64,000 nt of DNA from JARRQJ01 sp963761035 (lineage in GTDB: Bacteria > Pseudomonadota > Gammaproteobacteria > DRLM01): positions 124,001-188,000 of the forward strand of contig CAVXFH010000002.1 in assembly GCA_963761035.1 (NCBI GenBank). The letters run 5' to 3'. Shown piece after piece: positions 34,793-43,974 of the stretch (positions within the stretch are counted from its first letter, which is position 1; each line of letters begins with the position of its first letter). Under the pieces are notes generated by a model, which had not been told where the DNA came from, ran no database searches, and saw nothing but the letters and a program-made list of their open reading frames with translations. A program made the position numbers and the translations under genes.

Positions 34793-37465
34793 ATGAACAC
34801 CGTGACCATCGCGCCCCATCCCTTTGATAACCCCGATTTCGCTTCGGCTTTGGGCGGCGGCGAAAATACCGTCGCGCTGTTTCGCACCGCCCTGAAGACC
34901 GCGCATCAACAGCTCAATGAGGCGTTTCTCCGGGGCGCGCCCGCCGCCGAACTCGTGCACCGCCGCGCGGAGATTATCGACGAACTCCTGAAGAAACTCT
35001 GGCGGCGCATCATACCCGATACCGATGCGGCCATCGCCTTGATCGCGGTAGGCGGCTACGGGCGCGGCGAACTGCATCCCGGCTCGGACATCGATCTTCA
35101 AATCCTGCTGGGCGACGGCAATCGCGACATCCTCCAGGCGCCCATCGAAAAATTCGTCAGTTTATTATGGGACATCGGCTTGGAAATGGGTCACAGCGTA
35201 CGTACCGTGGCGGAATGCGCCGAAGAAGCGGCGAAAGACATCACCGTCGTTACCAACCTCATGGAGTCGCGCCGGCTGGCCGGCTCTCCCGCCTTGTTCG
35301 AAGCCATGCGCGAGGCGCTGAGTCCCAGCCGTATCTGGCCGAGTCCCCGTTTTTTTCAGGCCAAGCTGCTGGAGCAAATCAATCGCCATCACAAATATCA
35401 CGACACCGCCTACAACCTGGAACCCAACATCAAAGAAGGTCCGGGCGGTTTGCGCGACATACAAGTCATAGCCTGGGTGGCGAAACGCCATTTCGGCGCC
35501 CAAACCCTGCGCGAACTGGTGGATCACCGCTTTCTCACCGAGGCGGAGTACCAGGCATTGGCCGAGGGCCAGGAATTCTTGTGGCGCGTACGCTTCGCGC
35601 TGCATAGCTTGACCGGGCGGCGCGAGGATCGTTTGCTCTTCGATTATCAACGCACTCTCGCCGAACAATTCGGGTACCGCGACGGCGGTCCCAGCCTCGC
35701 CGTCGAGCAATTCATGAAGCGCTATTATCGCACCATCATGGAGTTGAGCCGTCTTAATGAAATGTTGCTGCAACTCTTTGAAGAGGCCATCCTCTATAGC
35801 GACAATCCCGGCACACCGGCGGCCATCAACAAGCGCTTTCAAAACCGCAAGGGCTTTATCGAAGTCACCCAGGCGGACGTTTTTCGGCGTTATCCCTTCG
35901 CCTTGCTGGAAATCTTTTTGCTGCTGCAGCAGCATCCGGAACTAAAGGGGGTGCGCGCCGCCACCATCCGCCTGATCCGCGATCATCGCCATCTGATCGA
36001 CGACAAGTTCCGTAACGATCTGCGCCATCGCAGCCTGTTCATGGAAATCCTGCGCCAACCGCGCGGCGTCACCGAACAACTGCGGCGCATGAACCGCTAC
36101 GGTGTGCTGGCCGCCTATCTGCCGGCCTTCGGCCACATCGTCGGCCTGATGCAATACGATCTATTCCACGTCTACACGGTGGATGAGCATACGCTTACCG
36201 TGGTGCGCAATCTGCGGCGCTTCGCCCAGGCGGAATACTTCAAGGAATTTCCGTTATGCAGCGATATCATGCGGAATCACATCCCCAAGCCGGAGATACT
36301 CACCCTGGCGGCGCTCTTCCACGACATCGCCAAAGGACGCGGCGGCGATCACAGCGAGCTGGGCGAGCAGGAGTCCATGAGCTTTTGTCTGCATCACGGC
36401 TTGAGCCTGTATGACGCCCGCCTGGTGGCGTGGCTGGTGCGCCATCATCTCATCATGTCGATGACCTCCCAGCGCCGGGACATAGCGGACCCGGAAGTCA
36501 TCGCCGAATTCGCCACCTTGGTGCGCGGCCCCATTCATCTCAACCATCTTTACCTGCTCACCGTCGCCGACATTCGCGGCACCAATCCCGCGCTGTGGAA
36601 CAGTTGGAAAGATACCCTGCTGCTGGAGCTTTATACCGGCACCATGCGCGTGTTGCGCCGCGGCCTGGAAAACCCCATCGATCAGGCCGAGCGCATCGCC
36701 GAAACGCGTAACGAGGCCTTACAATTACTCAAGACTCGCGGCATCGGCGGTAACGCCGTCGATCTGGTGTGGCAAGACTTCACTGACGATTATTTCGTGC
36801 GTTATTCCGCCGACGAGGTCGCCTGGCACACTCAGGCGATCATGGAGGCGGACGCCGGGAAATTCCCCATGATCCTGGTTCGTCATCACGGCAAACGCGG
36901 CGGCACCGAGATCTTTATTCGTACGCCCATCGACGACCGCTTGTTTGCGCGCACCACGCACACCCTCGACCAATTGGGGTTGAACATCGTCGACGCGCGC
37001 ATCATCGGCTCCAAGAGCAATCTGACCCTCGACACCTACATCGTGCTGGAAGACACCGGCCAGCCCATCGGCGACTCCCATCGCGAACAGGACATTTACA
37101 CCAAACTGCGGCATAGCCTCACGCAGCTCGACCGGGAACCCGCTCTCACCCGCCGCCAACCGCGCCGGTTCAAGCACTTCGCCATTCCCACCGAGGTCGA
37201 ATTCAGCCGCGACGAGCGTAACCATCACACTATCCTCGAGCTGCTGACGGTGGACCGTCCGGGTCTGTTATCCCGCGTCGGCCAAGCCCTCATGGAATGC
37301 GGGGTGCGTCTGCACAATGCCAAGATCGCCACCTTCGGCGCCCGGGTGGAAGACGTCTTTTATATTACCGATAAGACCAACAAACCGCTTAACGACGAGG
37401 CGCAATTCCAGTGCCTGCGTCAGACTATCATCCGCCATCTCGATACGCCGGGGCAGAGCCGTTGA
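34793..37465 (+). CDS. glnD: [Protein-PII] uridylyltransferase/uridylyl-removing enzyme
   Basis: GlnD senses glutamine and adds or removes UMP on PII, controlling glutamine synthetase. Length is 890 aa, as in E. coli. The N-terminal nucleotidyltransferase motif GGYGRGELHPGSDIDLQILL is near residue 85. The HD phosphohydrolase domain (FHDIAKGRGGDH) lies near 510. Two C-terminal ACT domains (about 700-890) bind glutamine. The ATG at 34793 is chosen; the frame is open further upstream inside map, but that part is an alternate frame of map. Confidence 0.97.
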   Translation: MNTVTIAPHPFDNPDFASALGGGENTVALFRTALKTAHQQLNEAFLRGAPAAELVHRRAEIIDELLKKLWRRIIPDTDAAIALIAVGGYGRGELHPGSDIDLQILLGDGNRDILQAPIEKFVSLLWDIGLEMGHSVRTVAECAEEAAKDITVVTNLMESRRLAGSPALFEAMREALSPSRIWPSPRFFQAKLLEQINRHHKYHDTAYNLEPNIKEGPGGLRDIQVIAWVAKRHFGAQTLRELVDHRFLTEAEYQALAEGQEFLWRVRFALHSLTGRREDRLLFDYQRTLAEQFGYRDGGPSLAVEQFMKRYYRTIMELSRLNEMLLQLFEEAILYSDNPGTPAAINKRFQNRKGFIEVTQADVFRRYPFALLEIFLLLQQHPELKGVRAATIRLIRDHRHLIDDKFRNDLRHRSLFMEILRQPRGVTEQLRRMNRYGVLAAYLPAFGHIVGLMQYDLFHVYTVDEHTLTVVRNLRRFAQAEYFKEFPLCSDIMRNHIPKPEILTLAALFHDIAKGRGGDHSELGEQESMSFCLHHGLSLYDARLVAWLVRHHLIMSMTSQRRDIADPEVIAEFATLVRGPIHLNHLYLLTVADIRGTNPALWNSWKDTLLLELYTGTMRVLRRGLENPIDQAERIAETRNEALQLLKTRGIGGNAVDLVWQDFTDDYFVRYSADEVAWHTQAIMEADAGKFPMILVRHHGKRGGTEIFIRTPIDDRLFARTTHTLDQLGLNIVDARIIGSKSNLTLDTYIVLEDTGQPIGDSHREQDIYTKLRHSLTQLDREPALTRRQPRRFKHFAIPTEVEFSRDERNHHTILELLTVDRPGLLSRVGQALMECGVRLHNAKIATFGARVEDVFYITDKTNKPLNDEAQFQCLRQTIIRHLDTPGQSR

Positions 37466-37477
37466 ATTGACATAGCG

Positions 37478-38116
37478 ATGGCGCCCTCACATGATCATGA
37501 CGACCCGGCAGCGGCTGCCCCGACCTCAGGCCGCATGCGCAAACACGCGCTGCCCGTGGCGTTGGCGCTGCTGGCGACGCTGCTTGCATTATTCGGCGAG
37601 CCGGCTGCCCGCGTGCTGCGTTACCAACGCGACGCGATCCTCGCCGGCCAGTGGTGGCGGGTGATCAGCGGCAACCTGGTGCACCTGGGCTGGCCGCATC
37701 TGGCGCTGAATCTGGCAGGATTGCTTTTGGTATGGCTGTTATTCCACCGTAGCCTCGGCGCCCGCGACTGGCTCATCGTCACCCTGGTCAGCGCCATCGC
37801 GGTAGGCGGCGGCCTGATGTTGTTCGATCCGGGCCTGGAATGGTATGTGGGCCTGTCCGGCGTCTTGCACGGACTATTCGCCGCCGGCCTGCTGGCGGCT
37901 TTGATGGCGGGCAATCGCGCCGACTGGTTCGTGTTGATGTTATTCATTGCCAAGCTGGCTTGGGAACAACTGGTCGGGACCATGCCCGGCACCGCGAAGC
38001 TTGCCGGCGGCAGCGTGATCGTCGACGCCCATCTTTATGGCGCCATCGGCGGCGCCGTTGCGGCGCTGTTTTTAGTCATGCTTCGCAAGTATCGATCCCC
38101 TGATACCGCGCCCTGA
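37478..38116 (+). CDS. rrtA: Rhombosortase (rhomboid family intramembrane serine protease)
   Basis: This is a 212-aa, six-segment rhomboid. The catalytic serine is S127 in GLSGVLHG and the histidine is H185 in DAHLYGAIGG, giving the Ser-His dyad. The compact size and the aHlyGa signature match rhombosortases, which cleave the C-terminal GlyGly-CTERM sorting segment of secreted proteins. It starts 12 bp after glnD. No GlyGly-CTERM protein is visible in the window, so substrates must be elsewhere. A general rhomboid protease is the alternative. Confidence 0.8.
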   Translation: MAPSHDHDDPAAAAPTSGRMRKHALPVALALLATLLALFGEPAARVLRYQRDAILAGQWWRVISGNLVHLGWPHLALNLAGLLLVWLLFHRSLGARDWLIVTLVSAIAVGGGLMLFDPGLEWYVGLSGVLHGLFAAGLLAALMAGNRADWFVLMLFIAKLAWEQLVGTMPGTAKLAGGSVIVDAHLYGAIGGAVAALFLVMLRKYRSPDTAP

Positions 38117-38120
38117 TCGC

Positions 38121-38981
38121 TCACTCCCGCGGCGGCTGGCGGCTTGCCTGCCAGGCGGCCAATAAAATCAAAAACCCGCCCAGCCATTCGCGTATACCCA
38201 GCCCTTCCCCGGCCAGCCATTGCGCCGATACCGCGCCGACGATCACTTCAAACAAGAGAATCACCGCGGAGCGATGCACCGGCATGCGGCTTACACCGTA
38301 TACCAGGCAGACGCTGATCACTACGATCCCTGCCGCGCCCAACAGCACCGCGACCAGCGTCGCCGCCGGGTTCCACTCGACGTTGCCGCCGGCGCCGGTC
38401 AACAACAGCAATGCCGACAACATCGTTACTCCCAGCCAGGCGGTGACGGTCTTGAGGGCGATAGAAAGCTCCCGGCCCATGCGAATGAACACATTGGATA
38501 AGGCGAAGGTCATACCCGCCGAGATCGCCAGCCAATCGGCTGGATCTCGCGGCCAGGGCACGCCCAGCACGGGATCCCACAAGATAATAAGCGCCCCGCT
38601 CATGGCCAGGGCCAGGGTGACCAGCGCATAGGGCGGCAAACGCTCGCCCAGCAGCAGGCGGGCCGCCAGCGTGGCCCACAGCGGCGACAGATAAAATAAC
38701 AGCATCACCCGCACCACTTGTCCGTCCAGCACGGCCAGGATGAAAGCAGTGTTACACCAGCCGCTGGTCAGCAACAGCCCCAGCATCACGCCCGGGCGCA
38801 AGGCCAGTTGCGCACGATAGCGCCATAGCATAGGCAAACCTATCACCAAGGCCGAGGTGAACAGCACGCCCGTCGCCCATAACCCCGGCAGGCCGTGCGC
38901 CGCCAGCCAGCGCATGGGATACCATAACAGCCCCCAAAATGCAGCGGCGACCAACAAGGCCAAAATCGGCGCTAAGTCCAT
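38121..38981 (-). CDS. EamA/DMT family transporter
   Basis: This encodes 286 aa with ten hydrophobic segments in two homologous EamA halves, the layout of drug/metabolite transporters (for example RhaT or YdcZ relatives). The ATG at 38981 (MDLAPILALL) is chosen. An in-frame ATG at 38999 lies inside the duplicated intergenic repeat, and its extra residues recur in the second repeat copy, so they are probably not native. It is convergent with the rhombosortase (4 bp apart) and divergent from dapC before the insertion. Substrate unknown. Confidence 0.82.
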   Translation of the reverse strand: MDLAPILALLVAAAFWGLLWYPMRWLAAHGLPGLWATGVLFTSALVIGLPMLWRYRAQLALRPGVMLGLLLTSGWCNTAFILAVLDGQVVRVMLLFYLSPLWATLAARLLLGERLPPYALVTLALAMSGALIILWDPVLGVPWPRDPADWLAISAGMTFALSNVFIRMGRELSIALKTVTAWLGVTMLSALLLLTGAGGNVEWNPAATLVAVLLGAAGIVVISVCLVYGVSRMPVHRSAVILLFEVIVGAVSAQWLAGEGLGIREWLGGFLILLAAWQASRQPPRE

Positions 38982-39314
38982 CCCCGGTTTGGATGACATG
39001 CTGGGATATCCTATACTGGGCGCGTTAATGAAAATTAAACCGCTATGATAGCCGACTATCGGCGCATACCGGTGAATGCAGCTTGCCACACCGTTCAGTC
39101 GAGAAATGGATTAGATAGTGTGCGATAACTGAAACCGCCCTCATCCCATACCCTGCACCCCACAAGGGGATACCAAGGTCCCGGAGTGAGAGGGAGATGG
39201 ATGAATAGATAGTTTGTGGTAGTTGAAACAACCCTCACCCCTTGCCCTCTCCCGAAGGGAGAGGGGGAGTAGGTAAAAAGATTTTTTTATATTGGACTAC
39301 TCATGAATCCCGAC
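38980..39314. repeat. Intergenic direct repeat, copy A
   Basis: About 335 bp recur in the same orientation at 41531-41867. The left two thirds are diverged. The last 80 bases or so, including the palindrome at 39245-39265 (CCCTCTCCC GAA GGGAGAGGG) and the A/T tract after it, appear identical. The repeat ends inside a copy of the first codons of dapC (ATGAATCCCGA at 39303). The 86 bp between it and the gene at 39401 contain only the dead continuation of that frame, which stops at 39377. Confidence 0.85.
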
Positions 39315-39400
39315 CTCCTCGGCAGTTGTTTCCTGCGGTCGTTCCGGTATGATTTCCTGCGAGTAGTTTCTCCTTAACAACCTTTACGTCTGACACGATC

Positions 39401-40285
39401 ATGCAAACAATACTCGATGCCATCGGTTCCACGCCGCTGGTCCAGATTGATGGCATCTGGACCAAGCTTGAATTCCTGAATCCTTCCGGTTCGATCAAGG
39501 CGCGTATCGCGAAATACATGATCGAACGTGCGGAGCAGGAAGGGTTGATCAAGTCGGGCGACACAATCGTCGAGGCCAGCAGCGGCAACACCGGCAACGC
39601 GCTGAGCATGGTGGCAGCAGTCAAGGGCTACAAAATGCTGGTACTGATGCCGAACGGCCTGAGCAGGGAGCGCACGGCGATCTCGCGCGCCTACGGTGCG
39701 GAGGTGCGCATCATCGGCGATTTTCACGTGACTGATGCATTAGGCGAAGCGCGCCGACTTGGTGCGATGCCGGGTTACTTCGCGCCACAACAGTTCGACA
39801 ACGAATGGAATGTGGATGAAAACCGCGAGTGGCTGGCGCAGGAGATCTTGCAGCAGTTGCCGGCCGGCGTGCTGCCAGACGGGGTGATCGGCGGCATCGG
39901 CACAGGCGGCACCATCATCGGCGTGGGGCAGGGGTTTAGGGCGGTGAACCCGGCGTGTAAGGTGGTTGGTCTGGAGCCTGACGAGTCCTGCACCATCATG
40001 TGTGGCGAGATCGCCAAGCACCTGATCGAGGGTATCGCCGATGGCTTCGTGCCCGGCATCATCCGGCGCCACCGCGATCTCCTAGACGAGATTGTCAGTG
40101 TCGATTCGGAAGGGGCGGTGCGCGAAATGCGGCGGCTGGCGCGCGAGCATGGCATGTTCGTCGGCCCTTCGTCCGGCGCGCACCTGGTCGCCGCGCGCAA
40201 GCTGCGCGATCGATACGGGCTGGAAAATGTGGTGACATTCTTCTGCGACAAGGGCGAGAAATATATCAACAACTATTGGCTGTAG
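39401..40285 (+). CDS. PLP-dependent cysteine synthase family protein
   Basis: This encodes 294 aa, close to the family norm (about 300). The PLP lysine is K33 in SGSIKARIAKY. The substrate loop EASSGNTGNALS and the phosphate-binding GIGTGGTI are intact. It should form cysteine or a related beta-substituted alanine from O-acetylserine or a similar substrate. SIKAR replaces the usual SVKDR, so the substrate may differ from CysK. It lies within the insertion between the two intergenic repeats, with no clear ribosome site, and is probably horizontally acquired cargo or duplicated. It appears functional. Confidence 0.85.
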   Translation: MQTILDAIGSTPLVQIDGIWTKLEFLNPSGSIKARIAKYMIERAEQEGLIKSGDTIVEASSGNTGNALSMVAAVKGYKMLVLMPNGLSRERTAISRAYGAEVRIIGDFHVTDALGEARRLGAMPGYFAPQQFDNEWNVDENREWLAQEILQQLPAGVLPDGVIGGIGTGGTIIGVGQGFRAVNPACKVVGLEPDESCTIMCGEIAKHLIEGIADGFVPGIIRRHRDLLDEIVSVDSEGAVREMRRLAREHGMFVGPSSGAHLVAARKLRDRYGLENVVTFFCDKGEKYINNYWL

Positions 40286-40298
40286 CTGAAGTGGATTT

Positions 40299-40900
40299 TT
40301 AAAACCAGCTATCCGCCTTGTTGTCCAGCTCCGCCTTGCACTGTTTCAGATGGGCATCGTACGCATCCGATTTATGCCTGACCTTGCCGGCCACCTGCTT
40401 TAACCCCGTCTTGTTTTTCCAGCTGCCGTTCTTGTAAGCATCGCTTCCTTCGTGATAGACGAGGTACTGGTTGTAGGCATCCCACTTGGAGATGCCGAGG
40501 GAGTGTTGTGTTTTGTTGGTATACCAGCCGACAAAATTGATCGCATCGGAAAAATCATCACGATCATGGCCGCTGTTGCCTGTCTCCGCCCTATACTTTT
40601 CCCACGTCAGGTCTTGTGCCTGGGCGTAGCCATAGGACGATGAGCGGCGCGGCAGTGGGATGAAAAGGAACCCCAGTCCCGGCCCGGTTTTGCATCGCTG
40701 ACAAAACGCGACTCCTGATCGATGATCGCCATCATCTCCCACACCGGTGTTCCCCAGCGTTTGCCCGCGTCGCGGGCAGATTCGTACCACTTGATGTCAC
40801 CACGGAAGATGGAACAGATATTATCGGTGCGCGCAGGTCGGTAGGTCGCACAGCTGCTGCTCAACAACAATATCGCCATCACGGCAAGATAGGGACGCAA
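40299..40900 (-). pseudogene. Frameshifted lysozyme/transglycosylase-like lipoprotein gene
   Basis: Two adjacent frames together give one protein. The first part (start near a TTG at 40900, uncertain) has a lipoprotein signal ending in LLSSSC and continues through WEMMAIIDQESRF. The second part begins FLFIPLPRRSSSYGYAQAQ and runs to the stop at 40299. Joined, they resemble the SLT-like muramidase family, with the catalytic glutamate in DQESRF. The frames switch near 40665-40690, within a GC-rich run. A single-base indel, or a sequencing error there, explains it. Confidence 0.7.
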
Positions 40901-41018
40901 CTTCAGGAGCGTATAGGAAGAATAAATGCCCTTTCCACGCAAGTCCACGGATAGATCACAGGCAACGGGCAGCCATGCGCCCGTCATGGTGACCTCGAAA
41001 TCGCGCAAACTTCCCACC

Positions 41019-41434
41019 GCGGCTGGCGAACAGGAAGCGCAGCGGATAGGGAAAACTCAGCACCCATTGACGCATGGGCGCATCCGGCAAGATTTCATCC
41101 ATCAATAGCGCCGCACTTTCCGCCATACGCCGTGCCCCGCAGCTGGTGCAGAAGCCGCGCCGTTTGCAACTGAACGCCACCAGATGTTCGGCATGGCAGG
41201 TGTCGCAGCGCATACGCAGAAAACCGTGTTCCAGACGGCCGCATCTGAGATTGTCCTCGAACTCCCGCTGTACATACCCGGGCAATGCCATACCCCATGC
41301 CGCCAAATGGGACAGAAAGCCGGGTAGTTTTCTTCGACAATCTGGTAAAGGAGAGTCCGTTCCGGGCGGTGGCGCGTATAGTGAGTGGCGCCCTCGCCCG
41401 CACTGGCTTCCCTGCTAGCCGGTAACGGCAACAT
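41019..41434 (-). pseudogene. IS91-type transposase N-terminal remnant
   Basis: The start (about 41434) reads HYTRHRPERTLLYQIVEENY. After a one-base loss near 41321 the other frame continues with LPGYVQREFEDNLRCGRLEHGF and the zinc-binding cysteines RCDTCH and SCKRRGFCTSCG. It then reads MRQWVLSFPYPLRFLFASR and homology stops at about 41019. This is the N-terminal third of an IS91-family (HUH-type) transposase; the catalytic HUH and tyrosine parts are missing. It is dead and marks past mobile activity beside the insertion. Confidence 0.8.
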
Positions 41435-41530
41435 GATCGCATCCTTGCGAGTTCGTCCTGAACGTCAGATTAGCAGGCGTAGCGGCTGTCGACCAGCTTC
41501 TGGCCTGCCATCCCTAGTAAAGAGATGATG

Positions 41531-41867
41531 ATCCTCGGTTTGGATGACATGCAGGGATATCCTATACTGGGCTGGACTGTGAAGACTGTGCCGTTATGAT
41601 AGCGGACTATTGGCGCACACCGGTGAATGTAGCTTGCCTCACCCTTCAGCCGGGGAATGGATGAATTGAAATATGCGGTAACTGAAACAGCCCTCACCCC
41701 TTACCCTCCACCCCACAAGGGGGTACCGAGGTCCCGGAGGGAGAGGGGGATGGTTTGATAGAGAGTGTGCGGTTACTGAGACGGCCCTCACCCCTTGCCC
41801 TCTCCCGAAGGGAGAGGGGGAGTAGGTAAAAAGATTTTTTTATATTGGACTACTCATGAATCCCGAT
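41531..41867. repeat. Intergenic direct repeat, copy B
   Basis: This is the second copy of the 335-bp sequence at 38980-39314, same orientation. It runs from a vestige of the EamA gene start (the MSSKP codons on the minus strand) through the palindrome at 41798-41818 into the true dapC start at 41856. It supplies the native upstream region of dapC. Copy A plus copy B flank 2.2 kb of inserted DNA. Confidence 0.85.
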
Positions 41868-43055
41868 CTGTTCAAGCTGCAAGCCTATCCCTTCGAAAAG
41901 CTCACGGCGCTCAAGGCGGGGGTAAGTCCTCCCCAGGACCTGTCCCCTATCACCTTGTCCATCGGCGAACCCCGGCACAGCGCCCCGAGTTTTGTGGCGG
42001 AAGAACTGATCGCCCACCTGCACGGACTGAGCAGTTATCCCGCAACCAGGGGCATGCCCGGCTTGCGGGAAACCATATGCCAGTGGTTGATGCGACGCTT
42101 CGCTCTACCGGAATACAGCCTCGATCCCGAGCGCCATGTCCTGCCGGTCAACGGCACCCGCGAGGCCCTGTTCTCATTCGCTCAGGCCGTCATCGACCGC
42201 CACGCCAATCCGCTGGTGGTGATGCCCAATCCGTTCTACCAGATCTATGAGGGCGCGACGCTCCTGGCCGGTGCGGAACCCTGGTATCTCAACACCATGG
42301 CGGATACCGGTTTCATCCCCAATTTCGCCGTTATTCCTCCCGGCGTATGGGAACGCACGCAACTGGTCTACATCTGCACGCCCGGCAATCCCAGCGGCGC
42401 GGCGATGGATAGCCCGTCCTTGCAACATTTAATCGGGCTCGCCGACCGCTACAATTTCGTGATCGCCTCGGACGAGTGCTATTCGGAAATCTATCCCGAG
42501 AATGACGCGCCGCCCACCGGCCTGCTTGCCGCCGCCGCGGCCATGGGGCGCGATGATTTCAAATCCTGCGTGGTGTTTCACAGCCTTTCCAAGCGTTCCA
42601 ATGTCCCGGGCATGCGCTCCGGATTCGTCGCCGGCGATGCCGCGATCATCGATAAATTCCTGCGTTACCGCACCTATCATGGCGGCGCCATGCCGCCGCC
42701 GATCCAGGCCGCCAGCGCCAAGGCCTGGGGTGAGGAACAGCATGTCCGGGAAAACCGCGCCCTTTACAGCGAAAAATTCGCGGCCGTGCTGGCCATTTTG
42801 CAACCGGTGATGGAGGTGCGGAAGCCCGATGCCGGGTTTTATCTGTGGCCCTATGTCCATTTCGATGACCAGCAATTCGCGCGGCGCCTCTACGCGGAAC
42901 AAAACGTCACGGTACTGCCGGGCAGCTATCTGTCGCGCGGCGACCATAACGGTATCAACCCCGGACAAAATCGGGTGCGTATCGCCCTGGTCCCGTCCGT
43001 GAAGGAATGCGTCGACGCCGCGCAACGGATCCGTGAATTCATCCTCGGCCTGTAA
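41856..43055 (+). CDS. dapC: Succinyldiaminopimelate transaminase
   Basis: DapC converts N-succinyl-2-amino-6-oxopimelate to N-succinyl-diaminopimelate in lysine and peptidoglycan synthesis. Length is 399 aa. It is a class I/II aminotransferase: CTPGNPSGA, DECYSEIY and the PLP lysine in HSLSKRSNVPGMRSGF. The family start MNPDL.KLQAYPFEKL is conserved, which supports the ATG at 41856. The neighbours dapD and dapE are the preceding and following steps of the same pathway. Confidence 0.93.
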   Translation: MNPDLFKLQAYPFEKLTALKAGVSPPQDLSPITLSIGEPRHSAPSFVAEELIAHLHGLSSYPATRGMPGLRETICQWLMRRFALPEYSLDPERHVLPVNGTREALFSFAQAVIDRHANPLVVMPNPFYQIYEGATLLAGAEPWYLNTMADTGFIPNFAVIPPGVWERTQLVYICTPGNPSGAAMDSPSLQHLIGLADRYNFVIASDECYSEIYPENDAPPTGLLAAAAAMGRDDFKSCVVFHSLSKRSNVPGMRSGFVAGDAAIIDKFLRYRTYHGGAMPPPIQAASAKAWGEEQHVRENRALYSEKFAAVLAILQPVMEVRKPDAGFYLWPYVHFDDQQFARRLYAEQNVTVLPGSYLSRGDHNGINPGQNRVRIALVPSVKECVDAAQRIREFILGL

Positions 43056-43150
43056 CAACGGCGCGCGGCAATAACCCATCTTTCGTTATAATGGTTTTTT
43101 TGCGCGCGGATATAGTTGACCCTCATTAAATAGCTTTTAAGGATCTTGGA

Positions 43151-43972
43151 ATGAACGATATCAAAAATCGAATCGAAGCAGCCTTTGAACGCCGTGCCGA
43201 GATCACGCCCGGCAATGCCGACCCCGGCCTGCGCAAAGACGTCAACGCGGCTATCGCCCTGCTCGACAGCGGCCAGGCGCGGGTGGCGGAAAAACAAAAC
43301 GGCGCATGGACGGTCAACCAATGGTTGAAGAAGGCGGTGCTGCTGTCCTTCCGCATCAATGACAACGAGGTCATCCAGGGCGGCGATACCCGCTATTACG
43401 ACAAGGTGCCCATGAAATACGCCGGATATGGCGCCGCCGAATTCCGCGCCGCGGGCGTGCGCGTCGTACCGCCGGCCGCGGTGCGTAAGGGCGCCTATAT
43501 TTCGCCCAACGTGGTGCTGATGCCTTCTTATGTGAACATCGGCGCCTATGTGGACAGCGGCACCATGGTGGACACCTGGGCCACGGTGGGTTCCTGCGCC
43601 CAGATCGGCAAGAACGTGCACCTCTCCGGCGGCGTCGGCATCGGCGGCGTGCTGGAACCCCTGCAGGCCGGCCCCACCATCATCGAAGACGACTGTTTCA
43701 TCGGCGCGCGTTCCGAGGTGGTGGAAGGCGTGATCGTCGAAACAGGCTCGGTGATCTCCATGGGCGTGTACATCGGCCAGAGCACCCGCATCTACAATCG
43801 CGAGACCGGCGAGATCAGCTACGGCCGCATCCCTGCCGGCTCGGTGGTGGTGTCCGGCAATCTCCCCGCCAAGGACGGCAAATACAGCCTGTATTGCGCG
43901 GTCATCGTCAAACAGGTGGATGCCAAGACCCGCGGCAAGGTGGGCATCAACGAACTGTTGCGCAATATCTGA
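43151..43972 (+). CDS. dapD: Tetrahydrodipicolinate N-succinyltransferase
   Basis: DapD succinylates tetrahydrodipicolinate, the first step of the succinylase branch of lysine synthesis. Length is 273 aa. The helical N-terminal domain and the hexapeptide-repeat beta helix (MVDTWATVGSCAQIGKNVHLSGGVGIGG in part) match the family. A TATAAT at 43087-43092 suggests its own promoter, though the -35 is poor. AAGGA lies about 8 bases before the ATG. Confidence 0.97.
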   Translation: MNDIKNRIEAAFERRAEITPGNADPGLRKDVNAAIALLDSGQARVAEKQNGAWTVNQWLKKAVLLSFRINDNEVIQGGDTRYYDKVPMKYAGYGAAEFRAAGVRVVPPAAVRKGAYISPNVVLMPSYVNIGAYVDSGTMVDTWATVGSCAQIGKNVHLSGGVGIGGVLEPLQAGPTIIEDDCFIGARSEVVEGVIVETGSVISMGVYIGQSTRIYNRETGEISYGRIPAGSVVVSGNLPAKDGKYSLYCAVIVKQVDAKTRGKVGINELLRNI

Positions 43973-43974
43973 CC

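Noticed and set aside
39303..39377. Short frame starting with the dapC first codons in repeat copy A
   Set aside because: It is the duplicated start of dapC running into unrelated DNA and stopping after about 24 codons.
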